Origin: Novosphingobium sp.
Lineage (GTDB): Bacteria; Pseudomonadota; Alphaproteobacteria; Sphingomonadales; Sphingomonadaceae
DNA length: 64,000 nucleotides
NCBI RefSeq assembly: GCF_027531025.1
Contig: NZ_JAPZQX010000003.1
Coordinates: 472,190 to 536,189, forward strand
Direction of reading: 5' to 3'
Numbering within the stretch: the first letter of the stretch is position 1; each line of letters starts with the position of its first letter. The position numbers and the translations under genes are program-made. Shown here piece after piece: positions 25,794 to 34,672 of this stretch. A model generated the notes under the pieces. It ran no database searches. It was not told the DNA's origin and saw nothing but the letters and a program-made list of their open reading frames with translations.

Positions 25794-26270
25794 ATGAACC
25801 CGGATGATGCCTTGCGCGAAACACTGCGGCTCGTTGTCAGGGCAATGTCCCCGGCGCGGCATGACTGGTGGATCGTGGCGAGCGCCGCCTGCCGCCTGCA
25901 TGGGATCGATCCTGGCCCGGTGCGCGATGTCGATGTCTTGCTAGATGAGCGCGATCTTGGGGCAGTTCTGGTGCCACTCGGCCTCAGTCCTGCGCCCGGA
26001 ACCAGCGACGGGCTGTTCCGCTCGCGCTGTTTCGTCAGCTGGGATGCGGCGCCGCTGACCGTCGAATTCTTCGCCGGGTTTGAGCTGTGCGAAGCGGGGC
26101 AATGGAGCGAGGTGCGGCTTCAGACTCGCGAATGGCGCAGTTTTGCAGGTGTTGAACTGCCCGTACCGGAACGGCGGGAACTGGCCACCTTGCTACGCCG
26201 GTTCGGGCGGTCAAAGGATCTGGCCAGGGCCAAACTGCTCAGCCCCAGCGGCCCGTTTCCATCCAGATGA
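25794..26270 (+). CDS. Nucleotidyltransferase-fold-like protein, function unknown
   Basis: The 158-residue protein has an ideal Shine-Dalgarno (AAGGAG, seven bases before ATG), which supports translation. The segment WWIVASAACRLHGIDPGPVRDVDVLLDERD resembles the Gly/Ser helix and the DxD strand of the minimal nucleotidyltransferase fold: an A/S-A helix start, then DVDVLL supplying two acidic residues. A further acidic strand may be TVEFFAGFEL. Catalytic competence is uncertain because the canonical GS motif is replaced by AS. The C-terminal 32 bases overlap the end of the convergent DUF2842 gene. Confidence 0.65.
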   Translation: MNPDDALRETLRLVVRAMSPARHDWWIVASAACRLHGIDPGPVRDVDVLLDERDLGAVLVPLGLSPAPGTSDGLFRSRCFVSWDAAPLTVEFFAGFELCEAGQWSEVRLQTREWRSFAGVELPVPERRELATLLRRFGRSKDLARAKLLSPSGPFPSR

Positions 26271-26454
26271 GGAAGCGCCGCAGTGGCAGCAGCCAGACGA
26301 CGCCCAGCAGGATATAGACCGGCGTCTGGATCAGCGCGTGCCAGTCGGTGATCAGCGGGGCGATATAGCGGGCGACCAGCAGGCCATAGATCAGCAGCGC
26401 GATCAGCAGGCTGAGCACGCCAAAGGGGATCCGCCAGGTCGGTTCGCTACGCAT
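26239..26454 (-). CDS. DUF2842 membrane protein
   Basis: The 71-residue protein has two hydrophobic segments (FGVLSLLIALLIYGLLVARYIAP and TPVYILLGVVWLLPL) and ends with the strongly conserved RRFLIWMETGRWG. This matches DUF2842, a small alphaproteobacterial membrane protein of unknown function. It follows the folate cyclo-ligase gene directly, sharing one base (26454), so the two are likely co-transcribed. Confidence 0.92.
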   Translation of the reverse strand: MRSEPTWRIPFGVLSLLIALLIYGLLVARYIAPLITDWHALIQTPVYILLGVVWLLPLRRFLIWMETGRWG

Positions 26455-27029
26455 CAGCTTTCACTCCAAAAGAGCCGGGTCGGTGTCACTACGGCTGTTA
26501 GTCGCTGGTCGTGCGGTTCCACCGGAAGATCGTCGACCAGTTGCGCGTCCCAGGCGAGGCCGATTGTGGCGATCGGGTCATGGCTGGCGAGCCAGCGATC
26601 GTAATGCCCGGCGCCCTGGCCCAAGCGATGGCCATCGGCGGTGAATGCCACCAGCGGAACCACCAACGCGTCAGGCACGATTGCTGGGGAATCGGCGCGA
26701 GGTTGGGGAATTTCGGCCAGGCCCGGCTCGAGCAAGTCCTCGTCCCAGGGATTGGTCCAGAGATGGAACTGCATTGGCGCATCCCGTGCGGCAAGGCGGG
26801 GCAGGGCGACTTGCCAGCCGTTTTCATGAAGCCAGCGCGCCCAGCCGAGCGATGGAGCCTCATCGCCAACGGGGTAATAGAGCCCGATCGTGCCAAGTCC
26901 GGCAAGCCGTTCGGCCACTGCGGCCGGGGGACGATTGAGGATCAGGGCGCGGACGCTGGCGGGCAGTGTCGCCACAAATTCCCTGCGCCTGGCCCGCATT
27001 TCGCGCCGCAGGTCTTTCTTTGCTCGCAC
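26454..27029 (-). CDS. 5-formyltetrahydrofolate cyclo-ligase
   Basis: This enzyme converts 5-formyl-THF to 5,10-methenyl-THF with ATP. The GTG at 27029 is chosen because AGGAG lies six to seven bases upstream and because the family begins with a basic KKDLRREMRARRR helix; this gives 191 residues, the usual size. A frame open further upstream runs into the 6S RNA. Conserved features include IGLYYPVGDEAP and the ATP-site GHRLGQGAGHYDRWLA. Placement directly after 6S RNA is the widely conserved ssrS-ygfA arrangement. Confidence 0.93.
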   Translation of the reverse strand: MRAKKDLRREMRARRREFVATLPASVRALILNRPPAAVAERLAGLGTIGLYYPVGDEAPSLGWARWLHENGWQVALPRLAARDAPMQFHLWTNPWDEDLLEPGLAEIPQPRADSPAIVPDALVVPLVAFTADGHRLGQGAGHYDRWLASHDPIATIGLAWDAQLVDDLPVEPHDQRLTAVVTPTRLFWSES

Positions 27030-27049
27030 GCACGCTCCTGCGGAAAGGG

Positions 27050-27209
27050 TGACGGGACCACCATGGGCCGTTGCCGGGAAATCCTCTGACGCCTTAACGT
27101 CAGGTGGGAACCATGTGTGCCGGACCAGGGTCCGACCAGGGACAGCCCCCATTGGATTGCTTATAGCCTCAGGGATATTCTGTCGGTTCGCACCGGGCAG
27201 TACCCGTCG
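27050..27209 (-). ncRNA. ssrS: Putative 6S RNA
   Basis: 6S RNA binds RNA polymerase holoenzyme and mimics an open promoter. The 205-base gap between zapA and the folate cyclo-ligase contains a self-complementary transcript of about 158 nt on the minus strand. The 5' end GACGGG (27208-27203) pairs with CCCGTC (27056-27051), and an inner arm TATCCCTGAGGC (about 27177-27166) pairs with GCGTCAGAGGATT (about 27092-27080) around an open middle. A promoter sits at the right distance. The zapA-6S-ygfA order is conserved in proteobacteria. Ends are approximate. Confidence 0.72.
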
Positions 27210-27215
27210 TGGCTA

Positions 27216-27244
27216 TAGATAGGGATGAACTGCCTAAGCCTCAA
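27216..27244 (-). promoter_or_regulatory. Promoter of the putative 6S RNA
   Basis: On the minus strand TTGAGG (27244-27239, inside the last codons of zapA) and TATCTA (27221-27216) are 17 bases apart. The predicted start, seven bases downstream near 27209, coincides with the first base-paired nucleotides of the RNA. Confidence 0.55.
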
Positions 27245-27527
27245 GAGCCTGGGCGGCCGCTTCCAGCCGCGCCGCCAGGGCTTCGAGTTGATCGGCATTA
27301 TCTGGCTGCGCACTGGACGGAGCCGCCTTGCCCTTCGTCTCATGCAGCTCGTCGGCCAGCAGCAAGGCGGCGAACAGCAATTGGCGCACTTCGCCGAGCG
27401 ACGCCCCGCCAAGCTGTGCTACCTTCTCGTCGATCAGGCGGCCAAGGCTGGCGACATGGGCCTCCTCGCCCGCGGCGCAGGCCACGGTATAGCTGCGGCC
27501 ACCAATCTGCAGGGTCACGTTGCTCAT
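27234..27527 (-). CDS. zapA: Cell division protein ZapA
   Basis: ZapA crosslinks FtsZ filaments at the division site. The 97-residue protein begins MSNVTLQIGGRSYTVACAAGEEAHVASLGRLIDEKV, the conserved globular head, followed by a helical region (LLFAALLLADELHE) and an Ala/Glu-rich coiled-coil tail. It is seven bases downstream of a small coiled-coil gene and upstream of 6S RNA on the same strand. Confidence 0.93.
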   Translation of the reverse strand: MSNVTLQIGGRSYTVACAAGEEAHVASLGRLIDEKVAQLGGASLGEVRQLLFAALLLADELHETKGKAAPSSAQPDNADQLEALAARLEAAAQALEA

Positions 27528-27534
27528 CGCCGGA

Positions 27535-27741
27535 TCACCCCTGCGCGCTTTCGATCAGCTGGTCGATCTGCGCCAGCGAATCGGTTACCGCCGCGCGCAA
27601 CCGGTCATGCCTGACCTGAAGGTCGGCAAGCTCACCAGTTGTTTCAGCGGGAGGTTGGCGACGCGCAGCCGCCTCGATCCGCGCGAGGGCGGCCTCGATC
27701 CGCGCCAGCGCGCGGCTGATGCGATCTGCGTCCATGCGCAT
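27535..27741 (-). CDS. Small coiled-coil protein upstream of zapA
   Basis: The 68-residue protein is predicted to be almost wholly helical, with heptad-like stretches RISRALARIEAALARIEAAARR and LADLQVRHDRLRAAVTDSLAQIDQLIESA. No family is recognised with certainty. It precedes zapA by seven bases on the same strand, so they very likely form one transcript and it may take part in Z-ring organisation, but that is inference from position. The 163 bases between it and tkt contain no other gene I can support. Confidence 0.7.
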   Translation of the reverse strand: MRMDADRISRALARIEAALARIEAAARRQPPAETTGELADLQVRHDRLRAAVTDSLAQIDQLIESAQG

Positions 27742-27904
27742 CGGCTAGCGCATTCATGCCCTCACGCAAAGCCTTGGCCACCAGCTTTCCCACCATTTGA
27801 GAGTATCCCGGTGCCCCTGCGCTTGACGGGGCGGGGTGCCTCCGCAAAGGAAGCCGGACATCGAATCGGTGGCCCATTCCTGCCCTTTTCGGGAGAGCCC
27901 TAGC

Positions 27905-29875
27905 ATGACCCTCGACGCGTCCCGCCTTGCGCCCATGGCCAATGCCATCCGCGCTCTTTCCATGGACGCGGTCCAGGCAGCCAATTCCGGCCATCCCGGC
28001 ATGCCGATGGGCATGGCCGATGTCGCGACGGTGCTTTACAGCCAGTTCCTGAAGTTCGATCCCGCCGCGCCGAAATGGCCGGATCGTGACCGGTTCGTGC
28101 TCTCGGCCGGGCATGGCTCGATGCTGATCTACTCGCTGCTCCAACTCACCGGCTACGCCGCGCCGACGATGGATGACATCCGCAATTTCCGCCAGTTGCA
28201 CAGCCCCTGCGCCGGTCACCCGGAAAGCGTCGAGCTGGACGGGGTGGAATGCACCACCGGCCCGCTCGGCCAGGGGCTGGCCATGGCGGTCGGCATGGCG
28301 ATTGCCGAGCGGCACCTCAACGCGACTTTTGGCGATGGTCTGGTCGATCACAAGACCTGGGTGATTGCCGGCGATGGCTGCCTGATGGAAGGCGTCAACC
28401 ACGAGGCGATCGGTCTGGCCGGGCACCTCAAGCTTGGTCGCCTCAACGTGCTGTGGGACGATAACCGGATCACCATCGACGGCGATACCGACCTCTCGAC
28501 CAGCGAGGACATCGCCGCGCGCTATGCCGCCACCGGGTGGCACGTTACCTTGTGCGATGGCCATGACTTTGCCGACATCGCCCGCGCCCTGGCCGAGGCA
28601 GAGGCCGATCCGCGCCCCTCGCTCGTCGCTTGCCGCACCGTGATCGGCAATGGCGCGCCGAACAAGCAGGGCACGCACAACGTCCATGGCAGCCCGCTGG
28701 GCGCTGACGAAGTCGCCGCCGCCCGTGCCCACCTGGGCTGGGCAGCCGCCCCGTTCGAAGTCCCGACGGAAATCCTGGCTGATTGGCGTGCGCTGGGTGC
28801 CAAGGGTGCGGCTGCGCGCGGCGAATGGGAAAAGCGGATTGCCGCCGACCCGCAGGGCAAGGAATTCGCGCGCCGGATGGCTGGCAAGCTGCCCGAAATG
28901 GACGAAGCCAATGCCGCCTTCGCCGCCTGGCTGGGCCAGTCGCAGAAGGTCGCCACGCGCAAGGCCTCGGAACTGGCGCTCGAAGTGCTGACCGCCGCTG
29001 TGCCGGAAATGGTTGGCGGATCGGCGGACCTGACCGGATCGAACAATACCAAGACCAAGGCAACCGGCCCGTTTTCGGCCAGCGATTATGCAGGGCGCTA
29101 CCTCTATTACGGGATTCGCGAATTCGGCATGGCTGCGGCGATGAACGGCATGGCGCTGCATGGCGGGGTGATCCCCTATGGCGGCACCTTCCTGGTCTTC
29201 TCGGACTATTGCCGCAACGCGATCCGCCTCTCCGCGCTTCAGCATCAGCGCGTGGTCTATGTGCTGACGCATGACAGCATTGGCCTGGGTGAGGATGGCC
29301 CGACCCACCAGCCGGTCGAGCACGTGATGAGCCTGCGGCTGATCCCCAACCTCTATGTCTTCCGTCCTGCCGATGTGATCGAAACGGCGGAGTGCTGGAA
29401 TATCGCGCTGCAGAGCAGCGAGACGCCCTCGGTTCTCGCGCTGACCCGCCAGAACCTGCCGCAGCTGCGCAGCACTGGTGAAATGCTGAGCGCGAAGGGC
29501 GGCTATCGCCTGCGCGGCGCGACTGCCGCCCGCAAGGTCGTGCTGGTCGCCACTGGTTCGGAAGTGGCATTGGCCTGTGATGTGCGCGATGCGCTGGAAG
29601 CCAAGGGCATTGGCGCCGATGTCGTCTCGATGCCCTGCATGGAACTGTTCGACGCACAGGACGCTGCCTACAAGGCCGATCTGCTCCCTGCCGATGCCCT
29701 GCTGGTCTCGATCGAGGCGGGGGTCACCTGGGGCTGGCAGAAGTATGTCGGCGATGGCCTGACCATCGGCATCGACAGCTTCGGCGCCTCGGCTCCGGCC
29801 GAAATCCTGTTTCCGCATTTCGGCTTCTCGGTTGAAGCCATTGTTCCGAAAATCGAAGCCAGACTGGCGGGTTAG
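27905..29875 (+). CDS. tkt: Transketolase
   Basis: Transketolase transfers two-carbon units in the pentose phosphate pathway with thiamine diphosphate. From the ATG at 27905 the protein has 656 residues. It shows [20 protein letters not shown], the ThDP motif [20 protein letters not shown] ending in WDDNRI, and the pyrimidine-domain sequence [18 protein letters not shown] followed by [19 protein letters not shown]. It heads a run of carbon-metabolism genes (gap, pgk, fba) on the same strand and is 14 bases from gap. Confidence 0.96.
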   Translation: MTLDASRLAPMANAIRALSMDAVQAANSGHPGMPMGMADVATVLYSQFLKFDPAAPKWPDRDRFVLSAGHGSMLIYSLLQLTGYAAPTMDDIRNFRQLHSPCAGHPESVELDGVECTTGPLGQGLAMAVGMAIAERHLNATFGDGLVDHKTWVIAGDGCLMEGVNHEAIGLAGHLKLGRLNVLWDDNRITIDGDTDLSTSEDIAARYAATGWHVTLCDGHDFADIARALAEAEADPRPSLVACRTVIGNGAPNKQGTHNVHGSPLGADEVAAARAHLGWAAAPFEVPTEILADWRALGAKGAAARGEWEKRIAADPQGKEFARRMAGKLPEMDEANAAFAAWLGQSQKVATRKASELALEVLTAAVPEMVGGSADLTGSNNTKTKATGPFSASDYAGRYLYYGIREFGMAAAMNGMALHGGVIPYGGTFLVFSDYCRNAIRLSALQHQRVVYVLTHDSIGLGEDGPTHQPVEHVMSLRLIPNLYVFRPADVIETAECWNIALQSSETPSVLALTRQNLPQLRSTGEMLSAKGGYRLRGATAARKVVLVATGSEVALACDVRDALEAKGIGADVVSMPCMELFDAQDAAYKADLLPADALLVSIEAGVTWGWQKYVGDGLTIGIDSFGASAPAEILFPHFGFSVEAIVPKIEARLAG

Positions 29876-29889
29876 AAGGAGTTCTTCAC

Positions 29890-30897
29890 ATGGCAATCAA
29901 GGTTGCGATCAACGGTTTTGGGCGCATCGGGCGCAATGTGGCGCGCGCGATCATCGAGCGGGCCGATCACGATCTGGAATTGGTCTCGATCAACGATCTC
30001 GCCTCGCCCAAGGCCAATGCCATGCTGTTCCAGCGGGACAGCGTGCATGGCGCCTTCCCCGGCACGGTCGAGGTGGATGGCAATGACCTGGTGATCAACG
30101 GCAAGCGCATCCATGTGACCGCCGAGCGCGATCCCGCCAATCTGCCGCATGGCGCGCAGGGGATCGACATCGTGCTGGAATGCACCGGCTTCTTCACCGA
30201 CCGCGCCTCGTGCGAAAAGCACCTCGCCGCAGGTGCCAAGAAGGTGCTGATCTCGGCCCCTGGCAAGAATGTCGACCTGACCGTCGTTTACGGCGTCAAC
30301 CACGACAAGCTGGAAGCTGCCCACACCATCGTTTCCAACGCTTCGTGCACCACCAACTGCCTGGCCCCCTTCGCCAAGGTACTGAACGACGCGATCGGGA
30401 TCGAACGCGGGCTGATGACCACGGTCCACGCCTATACCAACGACCAGAAGATCCTCGACCAGATCCATGAGGATCCGCGCCGCGCCCGCGCTGCTGCGAT
30501 GTCGATGATCCCGACCACCACCGGCGCCGCCCGCGCCGTGGGTGAAGTTCTGCCCGAGCTGAAGGGCAAGCTCGACGGTTCAGCGATCCGCGTGCCGACC
30601 CCGAACGTCTCGGTGGTCGACCTGACCTTCCAGCCCAAGCGCGACACCACCAAGGAAGAGGTCAACGCCCTGCTCAAGGCGGCAGCCGAAGGCTCGCTGA
30701 AGGGCGTGCTGGGCTATTCGGACGAGCCTCTGGTCTCGATCGATTACAACCACTGCCCGAACAGCTCGACCATCGACAGCCTGGAAACGGCCGTGATCGA
30801 CGGCAGGCTGGTGCGCGTGCTGAGCTGGTACGACAACGAATGGGGCTTCTCCAACCGCATGGTCGATACGGCCGGCGCGATGGGCAAGCTGCTGTAA
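29890..30897 (+). CDS. gap: Type I glyceraldehyde-3-phosphate dehydrogenase
   Basis: GAPDH oxidises glyceraldehyde 3-phosphate to 1,3-bisphosphoglycerate in glycolysis. The 335-residue protein has the NAD-binding INGFGRIGR, Asp36 in VSINDL, typical of NAD rather than NADP preference, the catalytic Cys153 in [12 protein letters not shown], and [12 protein letters not shown] near the C-terminus. AAGGAG lies eight bases before the ATG. It stands between tkt and pgk, twelve bases from the latter. Confidence 0.97.
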   Translation: MAIKVAINGFGRIGRNVARAIIERADHDLELVSINDLASPKANAMLFQRDSVHGAFPGTVEVDGNDLVINGKRIHVTAERDPANLPHGAQGIDIVLECTGFFTDRASCEKHLAAGAKKVLISAPGKNVDLTVVYGVNHDKLEAAHTIVSNASCTTNCLAPFAKVLNDAIGIERGLMTTVHAYTNDQKILDQIHEDPRRARAAAMSMIPTTTGAARAVGEVLPELKGKLDGSAIRVPTPNVSVVDLTFQPKRDTTKEEVNALLKAAAEGSLKGVLGYSDEPLVSIDYNHCPNSSTIDSLETAVIDGRLVRVLSWYDNEWGFSNRMVDTAGAMGKLL

Positions 30898-30909
30898 GGA
30901 TTGCCCGAA

Positions 30910-32112
30910 ATGGCCAAGTTCCGCACGCTCGACGATCTGGGTGACCTGACCGGAAAGGTCGCGCTCGTGCGCGTCGACCTGAACCTGCCGATGCAGGAAG
31001 GGTCCGTCACCGACGATACGCGCGTGCGGGCTGCGGCTCCGACGATCCTGGAACTGGCCAGCAAGGGCGCCAAGGTGCTGCTGCTCGCCCACTTCGGGCG
31101 GCCGAAGGGTGAAAAGGTCTCGACCATGTCGGTGTCGATGACCCTCGATGCCGTCCAGGCCGTCCTAGGCAAGGAAGTGATGTTCGTGCCGGAAGTGGCG
31201 GGTGACGTGGTCAAGCAGGCCGTCAGCATCCTGCGTCCGGGCGATATCGCCATGCTGGAGAACACCCGGTTCTGGAAGGGCGAGGAAAAGAACGATCCGG
31301 ACCTCGCCAAGGCCATCGCGGCCAATGGCGACATCTACGTCAACGATGCCTTTTCGGCCGCGCACCGCGCTCATGCCAGCACCGAAGGGCTGGCCCACAT
31401 CCTGCCAGCCTATGCCGGTCGCTCGATGGAAGCCGAACTCAAGGCGCTGGACGCCGCACTGGGAACCCCGGTGCGCCCGGTTGCTGCAGTGGTTGGCGGC
31501 GCCAAGGTTTCGTCAAAGCTTGATGTGCTGACCCACCTTGTAACCCAGGTCGATCACCTGATCATTGGCGGCGGCATGGCCAATACTTTCCTCGCGGCGC
31601 GTGGGGTCAATGTCGGCAAGTCGCTGTGCGAACATGACCTGGCGGCGACGGCGGAGGCCATCCTTGAAGCGGCAGACAAGGCGGGTTGCACGGTTCACCT
31701 GCCTTACGACGTGGTGGTGGCAAAGGAATTCGCGGCCAATCCGGCCAGCTTGCGGACCTGCAATGTCCACGAAGTCGCGGCGGACGAGATGATCCTCGAT
31801 ATCGGCCCGCAGGCGGTCGAGGCCCTGGCGGATGTGCTTAAGACCTGCCGCACCTTGGTGTGGAATGGGCCGCTCGGCGCGTTCGAGATCGAGCCGTTCG
31901 ATGCCGCGACCGTTGCGCTGGCGCGCAGCGCGGCCGCACTCAGCAAGGAAGGCGTACTGACCTCGGTCGCCGGTGGCGGCGATACCGTCGCCGCGCTCAA
32001 CCATGCCGGGGTGGCGGCCGATTTCACCTACATCTCGACCGCCGGTGGGGCCTTCCTCGAATGGATGGAGGGCAAGGAACTGCCCGGCGTGAAGGCGCTG
32101 GAAACAGCCTGA
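30910..32112 (+). CDS. pgk: Phosphoglycerate kinase
   Basis: PGK makes ATP and 3-phosphoglycerate from 1,3-bisphosphoglycerate. The 400-residue protein begins [27 protein letters not shown], carries HFGRPKG and the hinge/nucleotide region [14 protein letters not shown], and ends with the [13 protein letters not shown] loop. The ATG at 30910 fits the family N-terminus; a TTG nine bases earlier is also open. It is followed by aldolase after 89 bases that contain a 12-base palindrome. Confidence 0.97.
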   Translation: MAKFRTLDDLGDLTGKVALVRVDLNLPMQEGSVTDDTRVRAAAPTILELASKGAKVLLLAHFGRPKGEKVSTMSVSMTLDAVQAVLGKEVMFVPEVAGDVVKQAVSILRPGDIAMLENTRFWKGEEKNDPDLAKAIAANGDIYVNDAFSAAHRAHASTEGLAHILPAYAGRSMEAELKALDAALGTPVRPVAAVVGGAKVSSKLDVLTHLVTQVDHLIIGGGMANTFLAARGVNVGKSLCEHDLAATAEAILEAADKAGCTVHLPYDVVVAKEFAANPASLRTCNVHEVAADEMILDIGPQAVEALADVLKTCRTLVWNGPLGAFEIEPFDAATVALARSAAALSKEGVLTSVAGGGDTVAALNHAGVAADFTYISTAGGAFLEWMEGKELPGVKALETA

Positions 32113-32169
32113 CATTTTGACCGCTCGCGCGCTTGCGGCCCTGCCGCAGGCCCGCTATGGCCCGCGACA

Positions 32170-32181
32170 GCATACGTATGC
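32170..32181. promoter_or_regulatory. Twelve-base palindrome upstream of aldolase
   Basis: GCATACGTATGC is a perfect palindrome 20 bases before the aldolase start codon, in a position where a dimeric regulator could act. No regulator is identified. It is the only A+T-containing palindrome of this length noticed in the tkt-fba group. Confidence 0.3.
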
Positions 32182-32201
32182 AAAGGACAGGGACGGACAG
32201 C

Positions 32202-33095
32202 ATGAACTTCGCCGAAATGACCGCCAAGATGGCCGCCGGTAACGGTTTTATCGCCGCGCTTGACCAGTCGGGTGGCTCCACCCCCAAGGCGCTGGCCGGT
32301 TACGGGATCGGCGAAGATGCCTGGACCACCGAAGCCGAGATGTTCGACCTGATCCACTCCATGCGTGAACGGATCATCACCTCGCCCGCTTTCGATGGCA
32401 GCAAGGTGATTGGCGCGATCCTGTTCGAGCGGACCATGGACGGCACCGCTGGTGGCAAGCCGGTGCCGCAGGCGCTGATCGACAAGGGCGTGGTGCCCTT
32501 CATCAAGATCGACAAGGGGCTTGAGGCCGAGGAAAACGGCGTCCAGCTGATGAAGCCGATGCCGGAGCTCGATGCCCTGCTGGCCCGTTCCAAGGCGCTG
32601 GGCGTGTTCGGCACCAAGGAACGCTCGGTGATCAATTCGGCTAACCGCGAAGGCATTGCCGCCGTGGTCAAGCAGCAGTTCGAGGTCGGCCAGCAGGTGC
32701 TGGCCCACGGGATGATGCCGATCATCGAACCCGAAGTGAACATCAAGAGCGAGACCCGCGCCGAGTGCGACGCGATCCTGCTCGATGAAATCCTGAAGAA
32801 TCTGGCTGAGCTGCCCGAAGGCCAGCAGGTCATGTTGAAGCTTTCGCTGCCGGTTGAGCCGGGCAAGTTCGATGCCCTAGTCGATCATCCCAAGGTGCTG
32901 CGCGTCGTGGCCCTTTCCGGCGGTTACAAGCGGCCGGAAGCCTGCGTTGAACTGTCGAAGAACCGCGGCATTATTGCCAGCTTCAGCCGCGCGCTGCTGG
33001 AAGACCTGCGGCACCAGATGACCCAGGCTGAGTTCGATGCGGCGCTGGGCGAGGCGATCGACCAGATCTATCGCGGGTCCACGCAAAAGATCTGA
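32202..33095 (+). CDS. fba: Class I fructose-bisphosphate aldolase
   Basis: This enzyme cleaves fructose 1,6-bisphosphate through a Schiff base. The 297-residue protein starts MNFAEMTAKMAAGNGFIAALDQSGGSTPKAL, the ALDQSGGSTPK motif of class I aldolases of the animal/plant type. KIDKGL and the GGYKRPEA segment further match. It lacks the zinc-ligand His pattern of class II enzymes. The ATG at 32202 gives the correct length. A stem-loop (33122-33151) follows 26 bases after the stop. Confidence 0.93.
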   Translation: MNFAEMTAKMAAGNGFIAALDQSGGSTPKALAGYGIGEDAWTTEAEMFDLIHSMRERIITSPAFDGSKVIGAILFERTMDGTAGGKPVPQALIDKGVVPFIKIDKGLEAEENGVQLMKPMPELDALLARSKALGVFGTKERSVINSANREGIAAVVKQQFEVGQQVLAHGMMPIIEPEVNIKSETRAECDAILLDEILKNLAELPEGQQVMLKLSLPVEPGKFDALVDHPKVLRVVALSGGYKRPEACVELSKNRGIIASFSRALLEDLRHQMTQAEFDAALGEAIDQIYRGSTQKI

Positions 33096-33121
33096 TCCCC
33101 CTAACGGCTTGAATTGTTGGC

Positions 33122-33151
33122 CCGGCTCGGATTTACTGCATTCCGAGCCGG
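33122..33151 (+). terminator. Stem-loop after the aldolase gene
   Basis: CCGGCTCGGA and TCCGAGCCGG form a perfect ten-base-pair stem around a ten-base loop. There is no T tract after it, so it may be an mRNA-stabilising hairpin or a Rho-assisted end rather than a classical terminator. Confidence 0.45.
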
Positions 33152-33181
33152 TCGCCAGACGTGCCGGCATGGGGAGAGTGC

Positions 33182-34672
33182 ATGGCGCGCAGCGGGGCGA
33201 ATGGCGGCAGGGGTGGGACCGTCTCGGTCGCCGACCTGGTCAGCAGGATCGAAGCCGGGTCGCAAGGACCGAAGACCGTTGTCGTCTTCGACTTCGATGG
33301 CACGCTGATCGCGGGCTATTCCGCCAGCGCCTTCTTCCAGGCACACCTGCGCAAGGGCGATTACAACGCCTTCGATCTGGCCGAGGCCGGGGTGGCGATC
33401 TGGCAATCGGTGGCCAAGGCGATCGAGATGCAGGACCTGCTCAACAAGGCGGTCGGCAAGTGGAAGGGCAAGAAAGAGTCCGAACTGCTCGAACTGGGCG
33501 AGAAGATCTTCGACAAGAAGTTGTCGGACAAGGTCTATCCCGAGATGGTCACCCTGCTGATGGCCCACCGCAAGGCCGGGCACACCATTGCCATTGCCAG
33601 TTCCGCCACCCGCTTCCAGGTTGAACCAACTGCCCGCTTTTTGGGGATCGAGCACGTGATGACCTCGACCGTGGAGGTCAACAAGCGCGGCGTGCTGACG
33701 GGGCGAATGCTGGAGCCCCAAATGTGGGGCAAGGGCAAGGCCGATGCGGTCAAGGCTTTCGTTCGCGCGCGCAAGGCCAAGCTGGCCGACACCTGGTTCT
33801 ATGCCGATGGGGACGAGGAAATCGGCCTGATGCGGGCGGTCGGTCATCCGGTGCCGACCAATCCGGGCAAGGAACTGGCCGCCACCGCGCGCGAGGAAGG
33901 CTGGGATATCCTGCGCCATTCGAGCCGGGGTTCGACCACGCCCGAACTGCTCACCCGCACCGCTACGGGCCTGATGAGCCTGTTCCCGCTGCTTTACACC
34001 GGGATCGGAGTAGGGCTGCTGACCCGCAACAAGCGCAATGCCGCCAACCTGACCCTGCCGATGTGGGCGGACAGCGTGATGCTGGCCTCGGGCGTGAAAC
34101 TGCGGGTTTCGGGGCGCGAGAATCTCACCTCGCACCGACCGGCCGTGTTCCTGTTCAACCACCGCAACAATTTCGATGCCTTCTTCGTCGGCGCTTTGGT
34201 CCGCACGGACCTCGCCTGGGTGGGCAAGGCCGAACTGAAGAAGAACCCGATCAGCGCCATGCTGAGCCGACTGGTGCCGGTTGCGTTCGTCGAGCGGAGC
34301 GGCGGTTCGCCTGAGGAGGCCGCCAAGGCGCTGGAGCCGGTCGCCAAGATGGTGCGCGAAGGCTGTTCGATCATGATCGCGCCCGAAGGCACGCGGGTGC
34401 GGGACATGACGGTCGATGTCGGCCCCTTCAAGAAGGGCGCGTTCCACATGGCGCGGAGTCTCGGTATCCCGCTGGTGCCGATCGTGATCCGTAACGCACT
34501 GGACGTGGCCGGACGCGATGCGGTGATGCTGCGATCGGGCACGGTCGATATCGCCGTGCTGCCGCCAGTGCCAACTGCGGACTGGACCGAGAAGTCAGTC
34601 TCGGCAAAGGTCGAGGAAGTGCGGCAGATGTTTGTAGATAGGCTGAAGGACTGGCCTGATGTCGATGATTGA
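33182..34672 (+). CDS. HAD-IB phosphatase fused to 1-acylglycerol-3-phosphate acyltransferase
   Basis: The 496-residue protein joins two enzymes. Residues 30-250 are a HAD-IB hydrolase: FDFDGT with Asp37 and Asp39, and the later DGDEEIGLM acidic motif. Residues 270-496 are a PlsC-like acyltransferase with the HX4D catalytic motif (His327, Asp332 in NHRNNFD) and APEGTR. Start 33182 follows GGGGAGAG. Possible roles are lysophosphatidate acylation together with dephosphorylation of a phospholipid intermediate. It overlaps the next gene by 14 bases and is near plsB and gpsA, suggesting membrane lipid synthesis. Confidence 0.9.
   Translation: MARSGANGGRGGTVSVADLVSRIEAGSQGPKTVVVFDFDGTLIAGYSASAFFQAHLRKGDYNAFDLAEAGVAIWQSVAKAIEMQDLLNKAVGKWKGKKESELLELGEKIFDKKLSDKVYPEMVTLLMAHRKAGHTIAIASSATRFQVEPTARFLGIEHVMTSTVEVNKRGVLTGRMLEPQMWGKGKADAVKAFVRARKAKLADTWFYADGDEEIGLMRAVGHPVPTNPGKELAATAREEGWDILRHSSRGSTTPELLTRTATGLMSLFPLLYTGIGVGLLTRNKRNAANLTLPMWADSVMLASGVKLRVSGRENLTSHRPAVFLFNHRNNFDAFFVGALVRTDLAWVGKAELKKNPISAMLSRLVPVAFVERSGGSPEEAAKALEPVAKMVREGCSIMIAPEGTRVRDMTVDVGPFKKGAFHMARSLGIPLVPIVIRNALDVAGRDAVMLRSGTVDIAVLPPVPTADWTEKSVSAKVEEVRQMFVDRLKDWPDVDD

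Noticed and set aside
27030..27152. An upstream start for folate cyclo-ligase at 27152
   Set aside because: The additional residues overlap the 6S RNA and are unlike the family N-terminus; the GTG at 27029 has a good ribosome-binding site.
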